Positions 51,276 through 60,293 of a stretch of DNA of 64,000 nucleotides are shown here, piece by piece. Source of the stretch: an uncultured Clostridia bacterium (GTDB taxonomy: Bacteria > Bacillota > Clostridia > Christensenellales > CAG-917); assembly GCA_934277615.1 (NCBI GenBank), contig CAKQUV010000002.1, forward strand, positions 1 to 64,000. The letters run 5' to 3'. The number at the start of each line of letters is the position of its first letter. Within the stretch, counting starts at the first letter, position 1. The position numbers and the translations under genes are program-made. The notes under the pieces are model-generated. The model had not been told where the DNA came from, did no database searches, and worked only from the letters and a program-made list of their open reading frames with translations.

Positions 51276-51518
51276 ATGGAATTTGACGAAACCAAAAAAC
51301 TCGAAGTAGAAGTTACTCAAAATCAATTTGTGGAAACACGTACGCGCAACAAAAAACGCAATCCCTTCAAGGGCGCGCTTGACGCTTTCGACATCGCAAT
51401 TATCCCCGTCGCAATAGGCGTTTTCGTGTCGTTGGGATTTTTGTTTGCCAACATATTCAAGGCAACGTCCATTGTGGATACGCTGTCCAATATATCCAGC
51501 ATAATTCCCATTATCTGA
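51276..51518 (+). CDS. Small membrane protein at the spoIVFA position, function unknown
   Basis: An 80-residue protein starting at ATG 51276, with GAGGTG seven bases upstream. A charged N-terminus (about 1-38, Glu and Lys/Arg rich) is followed by one hydrophobic helix (about 42-64) and a short Ser/Ile end. It lies between minE and the spoIVFB-like protease, where Bacillus has spoIVFA, but it lacks the length and LytM-like domain of SpoIVFA. A role as a short protease partner is a guess from position only. Confidence 0.6.
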   Translation: MEFDETKKLEVEVTQNQFVETRTRNKKRNPFKGALDAFDIAIIPVAIGVFVSLGFLFANIFKATSIVDTLSNISSIIPII

Positions 51519-51539
51519 CACAATCGATAGTTTATCTAT

Positions 51540-52355
51540 ATGAAAATCAAGGTTAATCCTTTGTTTTTTGCGCTTGCTCTTGCACTTGTCGCATTCGGGC
51601 ACGCCCTTGATTTCGTATGGACTATGCTTGCACTTATTCTTCACGAAACTGCGCATGCGCTCGTTGCGAGGTTGCGCGGTTTTGTCGTGAAAAAGTTGGT
51701 GCTATTGCCATACGGCGCAATGATGAGTACGGGCGAGAGCTTTGACAAAACGTCGAGCGTGCTTATAGGTCTTGCCGGTCCTTGTTGCAATCTTGTGGTT
51801 GCGCTTATTATTCTCGGAGTGTGGTGGCTGTTTCCGAGCGCATATCCATATACGCAAAACTTTTTGTATTGCAATCTGTCGCTCGGACTTTTCAACCTGC
51901 TGCCGGTATATCCGCTCGACGGTTCGAGAGTGGTGCTCGGAGTGTGCAAAAACAAGTTGCGTGCGCTCAAAGGCTTGCAAATCGCCGGCGTGGTTCTTTC
52001 GATTGCGCTGTTGGGGCTTTTTGTAGGCTCGTTCTTTTTCGGGCTCAATTTCAGTTACGGCATAATGGCGGTGTTCCTCTTTTACGGCGCGACATTCGGC
52101 ACAAAAGACGAAACGTATATAAGCGTGCTTGACGGCGCAAGCAAAAACTATTCGCTGGGCGTTGTAAAAAAGAGGGTGGAGATATCTCAAAATACGCCGA
52201 TTGTGAGGCTTTATCACCATATAAGTTCCACAACTCGCACGACTTTCGATATAGTTGACGAAAAGGGCGACGTTTTGCGTGCTTTGGACGAGGAAACGCT
52301 GAAAAATATAGCGTTGAAGAACAAACTTTCAACGCCGATAGGAAAAGCGATATAG
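51540..52355 (+). CDS. SpoIVFB-like site-2-type M50 metalloprotease
   Basis: A 271-residue intramembrane zinc protease. HETAH (residues 35-39) gives the HExxH site within a helix, and NLLPVYPLDGSRV near residues 119-131 provides the second ligand Asp. About six hydrophobic segments are followed by a C-terminal cytoplasmic region (about 190-271) that resembles the CBS-type domain of SpoIVFB. In Bacillus SpoIVFB cleaves pro-sigma-K at the forespore membrane. Position after min genes supports this, but other roles of M50 proteases are possible. Confidence 0.85.
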   Translation: MKIKVNPLFFALALALVAFGHALDFVWTMLALILHETAHALVARLRGFVVKKLVLLPYGAMMSTGESFDKTSSVLIGLAGPCCNLVVALIILGVWWLFPSAYPYTQNFLYCNLSLGLFNLLPVYPLDGSRVVLGVCKNKLRALKGLQIAGVVLSIALLGLFVGSFFFGLNFSYGIMAVFLFYGATFGTKDETYISVLDGASKNYSLGVVKKRVEISQNTPIVRLYHHISSTTRTTFDIVDEKGDVLRALDEETLKNIALKNKLSTPIGKAI

Positions 52356-52566
52356 AAGTATATCTCGGCGCCTTGTAAAATTTTTGTTTTTGAGGTTTGG
52401 ATAAAACTATTGAAAAACATTGATTTGTTGTGCTTTTTGCACGTTTTTTGCTCGCTTTTTTGCGATTTTTAGATTGAATTTTCAATAAAATTTTGCAATA
52501 ATTATGAAAATATTTGCAAATGCAATCAAAGTATGCCGAGGCAATGTAAATGAATATGCCCAAAGG

Positions 52567-52595
52567 TTGACTTTTTAAGCTTTTTAGTTTACACT
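52567..52595 (+). promoter_or_regulatory. Possible promoter of the ROK kinase gene
   Basis: TTGACT, 17 bases, TACACT, in the AT-rich 52356-52643 gap. Weak -10 match. The gap otherwise holds only T-rich sequence. Confidence 0.35.
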
Positions 52596-52613
52596 TACAC
52601 TACGACATTATGG

Positions 52614-52637
52614 CAAAGTCTTATAGACTTTGAGAGG
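52614..52637 (+). promoter_or_regulatory. Hairpin abutting the ROK kinase ribosome site
   Basis: CAAAGTC-ttata-GACTTTG, a perfect 7-bp stem, ends one base before the GAGAGG Shine-Dalgarno of the gene at 52644. Possible operator or translational control element. Confidence 0.4.
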
Positions 52638-52643
52638 TTTTGT

Positions 52644-53588
52644 ATGAAATTTATCGGCATCGACATTGGCGGAATGACCATTAAGGGCGGTATCGTCGAT
52701 GAAAACGGCATCATTTCCACAAGAAAAACTATCGTTACTTCCCCCGGCAAAGAGGACGTGCTTATCGTAAGAGATATCGCAAATCTCGTTGAGGATATCG
52801 TGGCTGCAAGCGGACTTCAAAAGAGCGACTTTGCAGGCGTAGGTCTTGGTTGCCCGGGTTCCGTTTATGACGAGAAGGGCATCGTGAGATACTCTTGCAA
52901 CATCAACTTCCGCAACACGCCTATGGCAAAAATGCTTGCGGATATGACGGGCATAAAGAACGTGAAACTCAGCAACGACGCAAACTGCGCGGCGCTTGCG
53001 GAAACTATGTTCGGCGCAGGCAAGGGCGCAAAAAATTCCGTTATGGTTACGCTCGGAACGGGCGTCGGAACGGGTATCGTGGTTGACGGCAAATTGCTCA
53101 CGGGCAATCGCTCGGCAGGCGCAGAGGGCGGACATATCCAAATAAACTTAGGCGGCGTTACCTGCGGATGCGGAAAGAAGGGCTGCTATGAGGCGTATGC
53201 GTCGGCAACGGCGCTTATGAACCAAATTCAAGCCGCTTGCGAAAAGCATCCCGAAAGTCTTTTGGCTCATGAAGTGGAAGAGAACGGTATCAGCGGAAAA
53301 GTGGTGTTTGACTGTGCAAAACAAGACGATAAAGTGTCGATTGCGGTGATAAAGAGATATATCAAGTACGTCGGCGTGGGACTTGTGAACTTTGCAAACA
53401 TCTTCTTCCCGGAAGTGATTATCATAGGCGGAGGCATTTCAAACCAAGGCGATACTATTATCAAACCGCTTCAAAGATACGTGTCGAGAAACGTCTACGG
53501 CGCGGTGTATAGCCCAAAAATCAAGGTGGTTGCGGCAACGCTCCGCAACGACGCCGGAATAATCGGCGCGGCTGCGCTTTGTATGTGA
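52644..53588 (+). CDS. ROK family sugar kinase (glucokinase-like)
   Basis: A 314-residue kinase that phosphorylates glucose or a related sugar with ATP. N-terminal phosphate loop GIDIGGMTIKGGI (4-16), the LGTGVGTGIVV segment near 139-149, the EGGHIQI sugar site and the zinc motif CGCGKKGCYEAYAS near 173-186 are ROK hallmarks. GAGG six bases upstream fixes the start. No DNA-binding domain, so it is an enzyme and not a repressor. It is followed after three bases by a radical SAM gene. Confidence 0.93.
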   Translation: MKFIGIDIGGMTIKGGIVDENGIISTRKTIVTSPGKEDVLIVRDIANLVEDIVAASGLQKSDFAGVGLGCPGSVYDEKGIVRYSCNINFRNTPMAKMLADMTGIKNVKLSNDANCAALAETMFGAGKGAKNSVMVTLGTGVGTGIVVDGKLLTGNRSAGAEGGHIQINLGGVTCGCGKKGCYEAYASATALMNQIQAACEKHPESLLAHEVEENGISGKVVFDCAKQDDKVSIAVIKRYIKYVGVGLVNFANIFFPEVIIIGGGISNQGDTIIKPLQRYVSRNVYGAVYSPKIKVVAATLRNDAGIIGAAALCM

Positions 53589-53591
53589 AAT

Positions 53592-55358
53592 ATGGCAGAT
53601 TATAAGGATAAATTCGAGAGCATATTGCTTGACGTGGAAAAGCCCGCAAGATACGCAGGCGGCGAGTGGAACACCCCCGATATGACGGATAGGGCAAACG
53701 GGGACGTGGCTTTTTGTTTTCCCGAACTTTACGAAATCGGGATGAGCAATCTCGGCGTTGCGATACTTTACGATATCATAAACAAGACGCCCGGGTACGT
53801 GTCGGAAAGGTGCTATGCGCCGGCTCCGGACCTCGCGGAAAAACTGAGAGAAAACGATATTCCGCTTCTCTCGCTCGAGACGAGAAAACCGCTCAAAGAT
53901 TTCGACGTGGTGGCGTTTTCGGTCGGATTCGAACTTTTGTACACAAACGTGCTTTATATGCTCGACCTTGCAAGAATTCCGTTCCGCGCAAAGGACAGGG
54001 ACGATTCTTATCCGTTTCTCATTGCAGGCGGTCCGTGCTCTGTGAACCCGGAGCCGTTTGCAGACTTTTTTGACGTGATAATCGTGGGCGAGGGCGAAGA
54101 GTCGGACATCGCGATTGTCAAAGTACTTTGCGAAGGCAAGCGTCAAGGCTTGTCGAAAGCGGAGATTTTGCAAAAAGTCAAGGGTATGGAAGGGGCGTAC
54201 GTGCCATCCTTGCACAAAGACGGCGAAAAAGTGGTGAAAGCGGTGGTGCAGGACTTTGAAAACTGCTCTTACCCCACAAAGCCGCTCGTTTCCAACATCG
54301 AGGCGGTGCACGACAGAGCCACGCTCGAACTTTACAGAGGTTGCGCAAGCGGTTGCAGATTTTGTCAGGCAGGATTCTGGTATCGTCCTATAAGAGAGAG
54401 AAGCGCAAAGAAGTGCGCGGAACTTGCAAAAGAGATTATCGACAATACGGGATATGCCGAGATTTCGCTTTGCTCGCTGTCGACAAGCGACTATACGGGG
54501 CTTGAAGAGCTTGAAAGCGAGCTTGGGGAATACTGCAAGCAAAGGCGCATCAACTTGTCTTTGCCGAGTTTGCGCATAAGTAGTTTCAAACCCGATATGG
54601 CAAGCAATTCGCGCAGAAGCTCGCTCACATTTGCGCCGGAGGCAGGCACGCAAAGATTGCGCAATGTCATAAACAAGAACGTAAGCGAGGAAGAAATCGA
54701 GAAAATCGCCGTTGCTTTCGAGGCAGGATACGACAGCATAAAACTTTATTTTATGATGGGGTTGCCCACCGAAACGGACGAGGATATCGCGGGAATCGCC
54801 GAGATTTGCAAAAAACTCAAGTCCATGTACTGGCAAAAACGCAGCAAGCGCGGTCTTAATATTTCCGTAAGCTGCGCGGTGTTCATTCCAAAGCCGGGAA
54901 CGCCTTTCCAATGGGAGGCGCAAATATCGTACGACGAAATGGTGCGCCGTCAAAACTATCTGAGAGGGCTGTTGCGTGAGATTAAGGGCGTTACGTTCTC
55001 ATGGCATGGCGCGGAAACTTCCGTACTGGAGGCGGCGCTTGCAAGAGGCGACAAAAAGTTGTCTTACGTCATCGAGCGAGCATATGAGCTGGGTGCGAAA
55101 TTCGACGGTTGGTCGGAGCATTTTAAGTGGGACGTGTGGCAAAAGGCTTTTGAGGATTGCAATCTCAAAATGGAAGATTACTACGGCGCGATAGATATCG
55201 ATAAGCCGCTGCCGTGGGATTTTATAGATTCGGGAGTGTCCAAAAAATACTTCCTCAAACAACGCGAACTTGCGTATCAGGCGGTTACGACAAAGAGTTG
55301 TCGCGAGGGATGCAACGGTTGCGGCGCAAATAAATTGGGTAGGTGCACGATATGTTAG
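53592..55358 (+). CDS. TIGR03960-type B12-binding-like radical SAM protein
   Basis: A 588-residue protein. An N-terminal B12-binding-like domain (about 20-200, with AGGPCSVNPEPFADFFD) precedes a radical SAM domain with the cluster motif CASGCRFC near residues 249-256. A C-terminal Cys cluster CREGCNGCGANKLGRC follows. Family knowledge: this gene travels with the TIGR03936 partner and RNase G in Clostridia; the reaction is not established. It has no clear Shine-Dalgarno and overlaps its partner by seven bases, suggesting coupling. Confidence 0.9.
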   Translation: MADYKDKFESILLDVEKPARYAGGEWNTPDMTDRANGDVAFCFPELYEIGMSNLGVAILYDIINKTPGYVSERCYAPAPDLAEKLRENDIPLLSLETRKPLKDFDVVAFSVGFELLYTNVLYMLDLARIPFRAKDRDDSYPFLIAGGPCSVNPEPFADFFDVIIVGEGEESDIAIVKVLCEGKRQGLSKAEILQKVKGMEGAYVPSLHKDGEKVVKAVVQDFENCSYPTKPLVSNIEAVHDRATLELYRGCASGCRFCQAGFWYRPIRERSAKKCAELAKEIIDNTGYAEISLCSLSTSDYTGLEELESELGEYCKQRRINLSLPSLRISSFKPDMASNSRRSSLTFAPEAGTQRLRNVINKNVSEEEIEKIAVAFEAGYDSIKLYFMMGLPTETDEDIAGIAEICKKLKSMYWQKRSKRGLNISVSCAVFIPKPGTPFQWEAQISYDEMVRRQNYLRGLLREIKGVTFSWHGAETSVLEAALARGDKKLSYVIERAYELGAKFDGWSEHFKWDVWQKAFEDCNLKMEDYYGAIDIDKPLPWDFIDSGVSKKYFLKQRELAYQAVTTKSCREGCNGCGANKLGRCTIC

Positions 55359-55984
55359 TCCTCAAATATCAAAAACAAGGCAGCGCGTGCTTTATATCTC
55401 ACATAGATTTGCTTCGCCACGTCGATCGTATTATTCGTCGCGCGCGCATAGAGGTTAAGTTTTCGCAAGGTTTCAATCCGCATTCGTTGCTGTTTTTCTC
55501 GCCGCCGCTTTCGCTGGGCACTGCGTCGGTTGCGGAATATTTGTCCATAGACAGCGATATGGACAAAGATATTGCGCTTGAAAGATACAACGCATCCGTG
55601 CCCGAGGGATTGAAGGCAAGCAAGATTTTCGTATGCTCCAAAAACCCCAATTTGCAAGCGAAAGTCGTATGCGCGGACTTTGTGTTTCCCACGGCGTACA
55701 GAGATATCGACCTTACGAACGGATTTATCATTCAATATAAAAAGAAGGGCGAGATTGTCAAAGAGGACGTGGAGGACAAGATTTTTGCCGTGTTCGAAAA
55801 GGACGGAAAGCTTGCCATGAGGCTTGCAAGCGGCGCTTGCAATTTGCGTCCGGACAGGATTCTTGACAAACTCGGCGAGATAGTCGGCGAGAAAATAGAG
55901 CCCAGAGGAGTGGTGAAAATCGCTCAATACGTTGACGTTGAGGGGAAACTTGTGGATGTCGACGAGTTTTTGCAAACGGTATAA
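55352..55984 (+). CDS. TIGR03936 (DUF2344) radical SAM-associated protein
   Basis: A 210-residue partner of the preceding radical SAM protein. The start is the ATG at 55352 (MLVLKYQKQGSACFISHIDL). Family hallmarks are FISHIDLLRHVDRIIRRA and KFSQGFNPHSLLFFSPPLSLG. In several lineages the two genes are fused, which supports a joint function. The following gene is RNase G after 57 bases. Function unknown. Confidence 0.9.
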   Translation: MLVLKYQKQGSACFISHIDLLRHVDRIIRRARIEVKFSQGFNPHSLLFFSPPLSLGTASVAEYLSIDSDMDKDIALERYNASVPEGLKASKIFVCSKNPNLQAKVVCADFVFPTAYRDIDLTNGFIIQYKKKGEIVKEDVEDKIFAVFEKDGKLAMRLASGACNLRPDRILDKLGEIVGEKIEPRGVVKIAQYVDVEGKLVDVDEFLQTV

Positions 55985-56041
55985 GTTTGTGTTTTTCTCA
56001 AAAAAACTCCGTTATCCGATATTAAATTTTAGGATATATAA

Positions 56042-57529
56042 ATGAAACAACTGGTATTGGACTACACGCCTTTCTGCACGCGCGCTGCGTTGGTGGAGGA
56101 CGGGGAAATGATTGATTTTTCCGTCGAGAGAGCGAGCGTAAGAGGTATTGTGGGCAACATCTACAAAGGCAAGGTCGAAAATGTATTAGGAGGTATGCAG
56201 GCAGCCTTTGTAAACATCGGACAGGAACGCAACGGATTTTTGTATATGGGGGATACGCTTGTGGACAGCAGGTGCCTCGATAGCAAAATGCCGACAAAGC
56301 GTTTCAACGTATCGGCAGGCGACGTGATTATGTGTCAGGTCGTCAAGGATTCGTTCGGACAAAAGGGCGCAAGGCTGACAATGGATATTACATTGCCGGG
56401 ATATTACGTCATTTTGTTGCCGCTTTCGGCGTTCTTCGGAGTGTCGAGGAAAATAGAAAACGCACAGCGCCGAACGTATCTCGAAGAATTTGTGAGGTCG
56501 GTATGCCCCGAGGGTATGGGGTGCATCATCCGTTCCGCCGCAAAAAAAGCGTCGGACAAGGATATCTCGGAAGAAATCGAGAGGCTTGTCATGCTTTGGC
56601 AAAAGGTGCAAGACGACTACAAGAAAACGCCCGAAAAAGAAGTAGTTTTCGAGGACGCGAGTTTGTTTGAAAGAGCGATAAGAGAAACGTTCAGCGAGGA
56701 CGTGGACAGGGTTATCGTCAACGACGAGCGTATCGTAAAGGCGCTAGAGGGTAAGGTCGGCAAGGCAAAATGCGAGATGTACGAGGGTGAGCGCAATATT
56801 ATGCGCCACTTCGGGATTGACAAGCAAATCAACCACTTGTGCGACCAAAAAGTGAGTTTCGGCTCGGGGGCGTATATCGTAATCGACAAGGCTGAGGCAC
56901 TGACGGTAATCGACGTGAATACGGGCAAGTTTGTAGGTACAAGCGACCTCGAGGACACCGTGTATAAGACCAATCTCGCCGCAGCGGAATGCATCGCAAG
57001 GCAACTCAGAATCCGCAATATCAGCGGCATTGTTATAATCGACTTTATCGATATGCAGTCGCAAGAGCATAGGGATAGCGTAGTTGAGGCTTTGCAAAAC
57101 GCATTGAAGCGCGACAGAATGAAAACGTCCACCGTGGGAATGACCGCGCTCGGACTTGTGGAGCTTACGAGGAAGAAAACGAGGTTGCCGCTTGACGACT
57201 TTATGTTGCAGCCGTGCGACAACTGCGCAGGCGGATTTGTAACCAGCGACGCACAACTTGCGTTTATGCTGCGCGACGACCTTGTGGATTATATAATAGA
57301 CAGCAAGAGCGACGTTATTTACGTGGGCGCGCATCCGGACGTCGTGGACATGGTGTTTGAGAGCAAGATTTTGCAGAACCGAATGAGAAACGGCTGGAAG
57401 GATAAGCATATATTCTTCTATGCGGACGATTGCTTGCGCAGAGAAAAGTGGATTATATCCGACAAACAGCCGCAGGGAAACTCAAATTATTCCAGAATAC
57501 TCACCGACGAGAGTGAGTGCGAAAAATAA
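56042..57529 (+). CDS. rng: Ribonuclease G/E
   Basis: A 495-residue endoribonuclease acting on 5S, 16S precursor and mRNA. An S1 RNA-binding domain (about 38-125, starting NIYKGKVENVLGGMQAAFVNIG) is followed by the DNase-I-like catalytic domain with VIDVNTGKFVG near 286-296 and VIIDFIDM near 331-338 (metal Asp residues), and the zinc-link CDNCAGGF near 397-404. It is RNase G length, without the E. coli RNase E scaffold tail. In most Clostridia rplU follows; here a dehydrogenase does. Confidence 0.94.
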   Translation: MKQLVLDYTPFCTRAALVEDGEMIDFSVERASVRGIVGNIYKGKVENVLGGMQAAFVNIGQERNGFLYMGDTLVDSRCLDSKMPTKRFNVSAGDVIMCQVVKDSFGQKGARLTMDITLPGYYVILLPLSAFFGVSRKIENAQRRTYLEEFVRSVCPEGMGCIIRSAAKKASDKDISEEIERLVMLWQKVQDDYKKTPEKEVVFEDASLFERAIRETFSEDVDRVIVNDERIVKALEGKVGKAKCEMYEGERNIMRHFGIDKQINHLCDQKVSFGSGAYIVIDKAEALTVIDVNTGKFVGTSDLEDTVYKTNLAAAECIARQLRIRNISGIVIIDFIDMQSQEHRDSVVEALQNALKRDRMKTSTVGMTALGLVELTRKKTRLPLDDFMLQPCDNCAGGFVTSDAQLAFMLRDDLVDYIIDSKSDVIYVGAHPDVVDMVFESKILQNRMRNGWKDKHIFFYADDCLRREKWIISDKQPQGNSNYSRILTDESECEK

Positions 57530-57530
57530 C

Positions 57531-57571
57531 CTATATGGGACAAAAAAGTCCCATGCATTGTGCGATTATAT
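57531..57571 (+). other. Two-layer hairpin after rng
   Basis: An outer stem CCTATAT/ATATAGG encloses GGGAC-aaaaaa-GTCCC. No T tract follows, so it is not a typical terminator. Confidence 0.45.
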
Positions 57572-57603
57572 AGGTGCGAAAGGCATGGCGTGGATTTTGC
57601 GGG

Positions 57604-57632
57604 TTGCCAAGTCGCAATATATATGGTAGAAT
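57604..57632 (+). promoter_or_regulatory. Promoter of the dehydrogenase gene
   Basis: TTGCCA, 17 bases, TAGAAT, ending 18 bases before the ATG at 57651. Confidence 0.6.
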
Positions 57633-57650
57633 GCAAAAAAGAAGGTGCTT

Positions 57651-58625
57651 ATGAAACAATGGCGTATAAATAACGAAGGCGTAACGTTGGTGGAAAAAGC
57701 CGGCGTGCGCGAGGAGGGACAAGTAAAAGTCAAGATATCCAAAGTGGCGGTATCCTCGGCGGACTTGTCGCATCTTGCCGCATGCGATAAAGACTCGGCA
57801 ATCGTGCCCGGACACTCTGCCGTTGCCTACGTGTCCGAAGCGGACGAGGACAGCGGTCTCAAACTCGGCTCGCGCGTGGTTATCAGCCCGTACATCACTC
57901 AAAAAGAACACGGAATCGACGTGGTAAAGACTATGGGCGTGGATATCGACGGTCTTTTGAGCGATTTCGTATGCTTGCCGTACGAGAACGTTTTTGCGCT
58001 TCCCGACGGAGTAAGCGACGAGGACGCGGTGTTTGCGGAATACATCGCAATGGGCAACAACGTTTTTGAATCGCTGGATTGCGAAAAGGGCGATTACGTG
58101 GTTATCGTGGGCGCAAGCACTTTGGGGCTTATAATCTCGCAACTTGCGCTTTATTATCAAATAGTGCCTATTTTGATTGATATGGACGCAGACAAACTCG
58201 CTTTGGCGCAAAAGTGGGGCGTGGCTTATACGCTCAATCCCACTTACGACAGTCTGGAGCGCAGAGTTGAGGAAATTACCGGCGGTCGTATGAGCGAAGG
58301 TGCGATTTTCGCAGGCGAAAGCGTGGACATCAATTCCGCAATCCGTCTTGTCAAAAACGAGGGCGACGTTGTGATTGCTGGATACGCGACTCGCGCAAAG
58401 CACTCTGTCGACGCGTATTCCATTCTCAAAAAGCAGCTCAAACTCAAAGGCGTTTGCAACGGCGACGGGGAAATGTCGTCGGCAATCAACCTTATAGCAA
58501 ACAAAGTAGTCAAAACAGACGGCATCATCAGCGCGGACGCAAACTTCGGCGAAGTTCCGCAGGTGGTGGAAAATTGCGTGAAATATCCTTATCAATACAG
58601 CAAAATCTTGATTAACAACGATTGA
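57651..58625 (+). CDS. MDR-superfamily dehydrogenase lacking zinc ligands
   Basis: A 324-residue medium-chain dehydrogenase/reductase. A GroES-like N-terminal domain (VPGHSAVAYVSE near 47-58) and a Rossmann domain with VIVGASTLGL near 147-156 are visible. The usual catalytic Cys (CGSD/CHTD) is replaced by SSADLSH, and the four-Cys structural zinc lobe is missing, so it is probably a non-zinc oxidoreductase or has a divergent role. AGAAGG precedes the ATG by five bases. Substrate unknown. It is followed closely by a Wzy-like protein. Confidence 0.78.
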   Translation: MKQWRINNEGVTLVEKAGVREEGQVKVKISKVAVSSADLSHLAACDKDSAIVPGHSAVAYVSEADEDSGLKLGSRVVISPYITQKEHGIDVVKTMGVDIDGLLSDFVCLPYENVFALPDGVSDEDAVFAEYIAMGNNVFESLDCEKGDYVVIVGASTLGLIISQLALYYQIVPILIDMDADKLALAQKWGVAYTLNPTYDSLERRVEEITGGRMSEGAIFAGESVDINSAIRLVKNEGDVVIAGYATRAKHSVDAYSILKKQLKLKGVCNGDGEMSSAINLIANKVVKTDGIISADANFGEVPQVVENCVKYPYQYSKILINND

Positions 58626-58646
58626 TTGCGCACATACTTAAGAAAA

Positions 58647-60146
58647 ATGGGGAAAATTAAAGACTTATTCAAGCAAGAAAACGTTTCCAAGGCGTTTTGC
58701 TCCAAGGCGTTTATCTGGTGCTGGCTCACTATCGTGTTCGTGTGCTGGGCAACGGGAGGATGGATTGTCGGATTTATAATGGCGGCGGTCGCGGCGTGCG
58801 TTATTCTTTGCCTTTGCAAAGACACTATGCCCGTGATTGCTATTTTGTGGACTTTTCTCTTTATGCTCGGCAAAAACCGACACGATTTGCAAGGTATGGC
58901 GTGGCTTATCTCGTTCGTTGCGCTTATACCTATCGGCGCAATTGTAAATATTATCAGATTCCGTCCGTCATTCAAGTTTTTTAATTACAAGACTATAACC
59001 GTAACTACGCTTGCAACCGTCGTTTTTTGTGTTGCCAATATGATTTCGGGCATCGCAAGGGCGGAGCGGTATCAAAACTTTGCCGATCACGGCGTGGTTG
59101 CCACTATCGTGGGGCTTCTTTGCGTGGTGCTTGCGCTCGGATACGTGTTCTTCAACGCCACTACTTCGGGCGGTGAGGACGGCAAAAGGATTATCGATTA
59201 CGTTCTTCATCTTATGTTTGCAACGAGCGTGCTTATAATGCTTCAACTTATCGTATATTATGCGAGAAGAGGCGGTGGATTTGACGCAATCCTTGGCGGA
59301 TTTAAGTACAAAAGCGTAGATATCGGTTGGGGCGGACCAAACAATTACAGCATTATCCTTGCAACGATGATGCCTGCAACGCTCTATTACGCCGTTAAGC
59401 ACGGCAAGTTCTCACCGCTTTATTTGCTATATGCGCTCGTTCAATACTTCTTCGTGTTTATGTCATCGTCGCGCGGTGCGATTTTGTTCGGCGCAATCGG
59501 ACTTGTCGCGGGCGTGGGACTTTGCGTGTACAAGAGCAAATACCGCGGTCGCGCCATTATCACCGTGTGCTTGGCGATAGTCGTCGGCATATTCTTGTTT
59601 ATGGCGTACGCCGACAAAATCCACGAGGTTATGGGCGGTATTATGAGCAGAGCGCTCGACGGTAGCGGTCGCGATATTCTCTACGAGGACGCAATCGAAA
59701 GCTTCAAAAACAATCCTATTTTCGGCACGGGCTTCGATTACAGAATGGGCGCGCACGTGGGTAGACCCAGCGACGGCTATACGCCGTATTGGTATCACTC
59801 CACCTTCTTCCAAGCACTCGGCGCAACGGGTATCGTTGGCTTTATCGCGTGGCTTTTCCTCGAATGGTCGAGATTGAGAGCGTTTTTGACAAATCGCAGT
59901 ACGGAAAAGTGGTTTATGTGTTTCGGCTTTGCAATCTTCTTTGCGTACGGACTTATCGACGTGTTCTACTATACGCCAAACGGACTTATTTTCTTGTTTA
60001 TCTTTACGCTTGCGGCGGAAAAGAGCGTCGAACCTCAAAAATTGCGCCCCGCGCTGTTTGAGCTTATCGACTCAAAGGCTTTTGAAAAACAAGTTGGCGA
60101 GTATAAGAGAGAATCCGCTGAAAGCGAAAACGAAGCCGAAGAATAA
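58647..60146 (+). CDS. O-antigen ligase/Wzy-like polytopic membrane protein
   Basis: A 499-residue membrane protein with about twelve hydrophobic segments and a periplasm-type loop at about 340-400. This loop carries GRDILYEDAIESFKNNPIFG and GAHVGRPSDGYTPYWYHSTF, the pattern of the Wzy_C (O-antigen ligase) family where Arg/His residues bind glycan-lipid. It would polymerise or transfer a surface polysaccharide outside the membrane. Start ATG 58647 (MGKIKD) is used; an upstream TTG has no better ribosome site. A 45-residue charged tail follows the last helix. Confidence 0.85.
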   Translation: MGKIKDLFKQENVSKAFCSKAFIWCWLTIVFVCWATGGWIVGFIMAAVAACVILCLCKDTMPVIAILWTFLFMLGKNRHDLQGMAWLISFVALIPIGAIVNIIRFRPSFKFFNYKTITVTTLATVVFCVANMISGIARAERYQNFADHGVVATIVGLLCVVLALGYVFFNATTSGGEDGKRIIDYVLHLMFATSVLIMLQLIVYYARRGGGFDAILGGFKYKSVDIGWGGPNNYSIILATMMPATLYYAVKHGKFSPLYLLYALVQYFFVFMSSSRGAILFGAIGLVAGVGLCVYKSKYRGRAIITVCLAIVVGIFLFMAYADKIHEVMGGIMSRALDGSGRDILYEDAIESFKNNPIFGTGFDYRMGAHVGRPSDGYTPYWYHSTFFQALGATGIVGFIAWLFLEWSRLRAFLTNRSTEKWFMCFGFAIFFAYGLIDVFYYTPNGLIFLFIFTLAAEKSVEPQKLRPALFELIDSKAFEKQVGEYKRESAESENEAEE

Positions 60147-60226
60147 TAGAAATATCTTGCGATACAAATACGTCTTTTGAAAGATATGTCGCATTGATAA
60201 CCAATCGTATATAGATGAAAAATATT

Positions 60227-60255
60227 AAAAATCCGAGCACGACGCTCGGATTTTT
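60227..60255. terminator. Bidirectional terminator
   Basis: AAAATCCGAGC and GCTCGGATTTTT pair around a five-base loop, between the converging Wzy-like gene and the 60294 lipoprotein. Confidence 0.85.
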
Positions 60256-60293
60256 CGTTTCAACTATAGTGTGATTGTTTTGTAACTATCGTG

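Noticed and set aside
57531..57571. tRNA-like or riboswitch structure after rng
   Set aside because: Only two nested stems, no cloverleaf, no T-loop sequence and no known aptamer motif.
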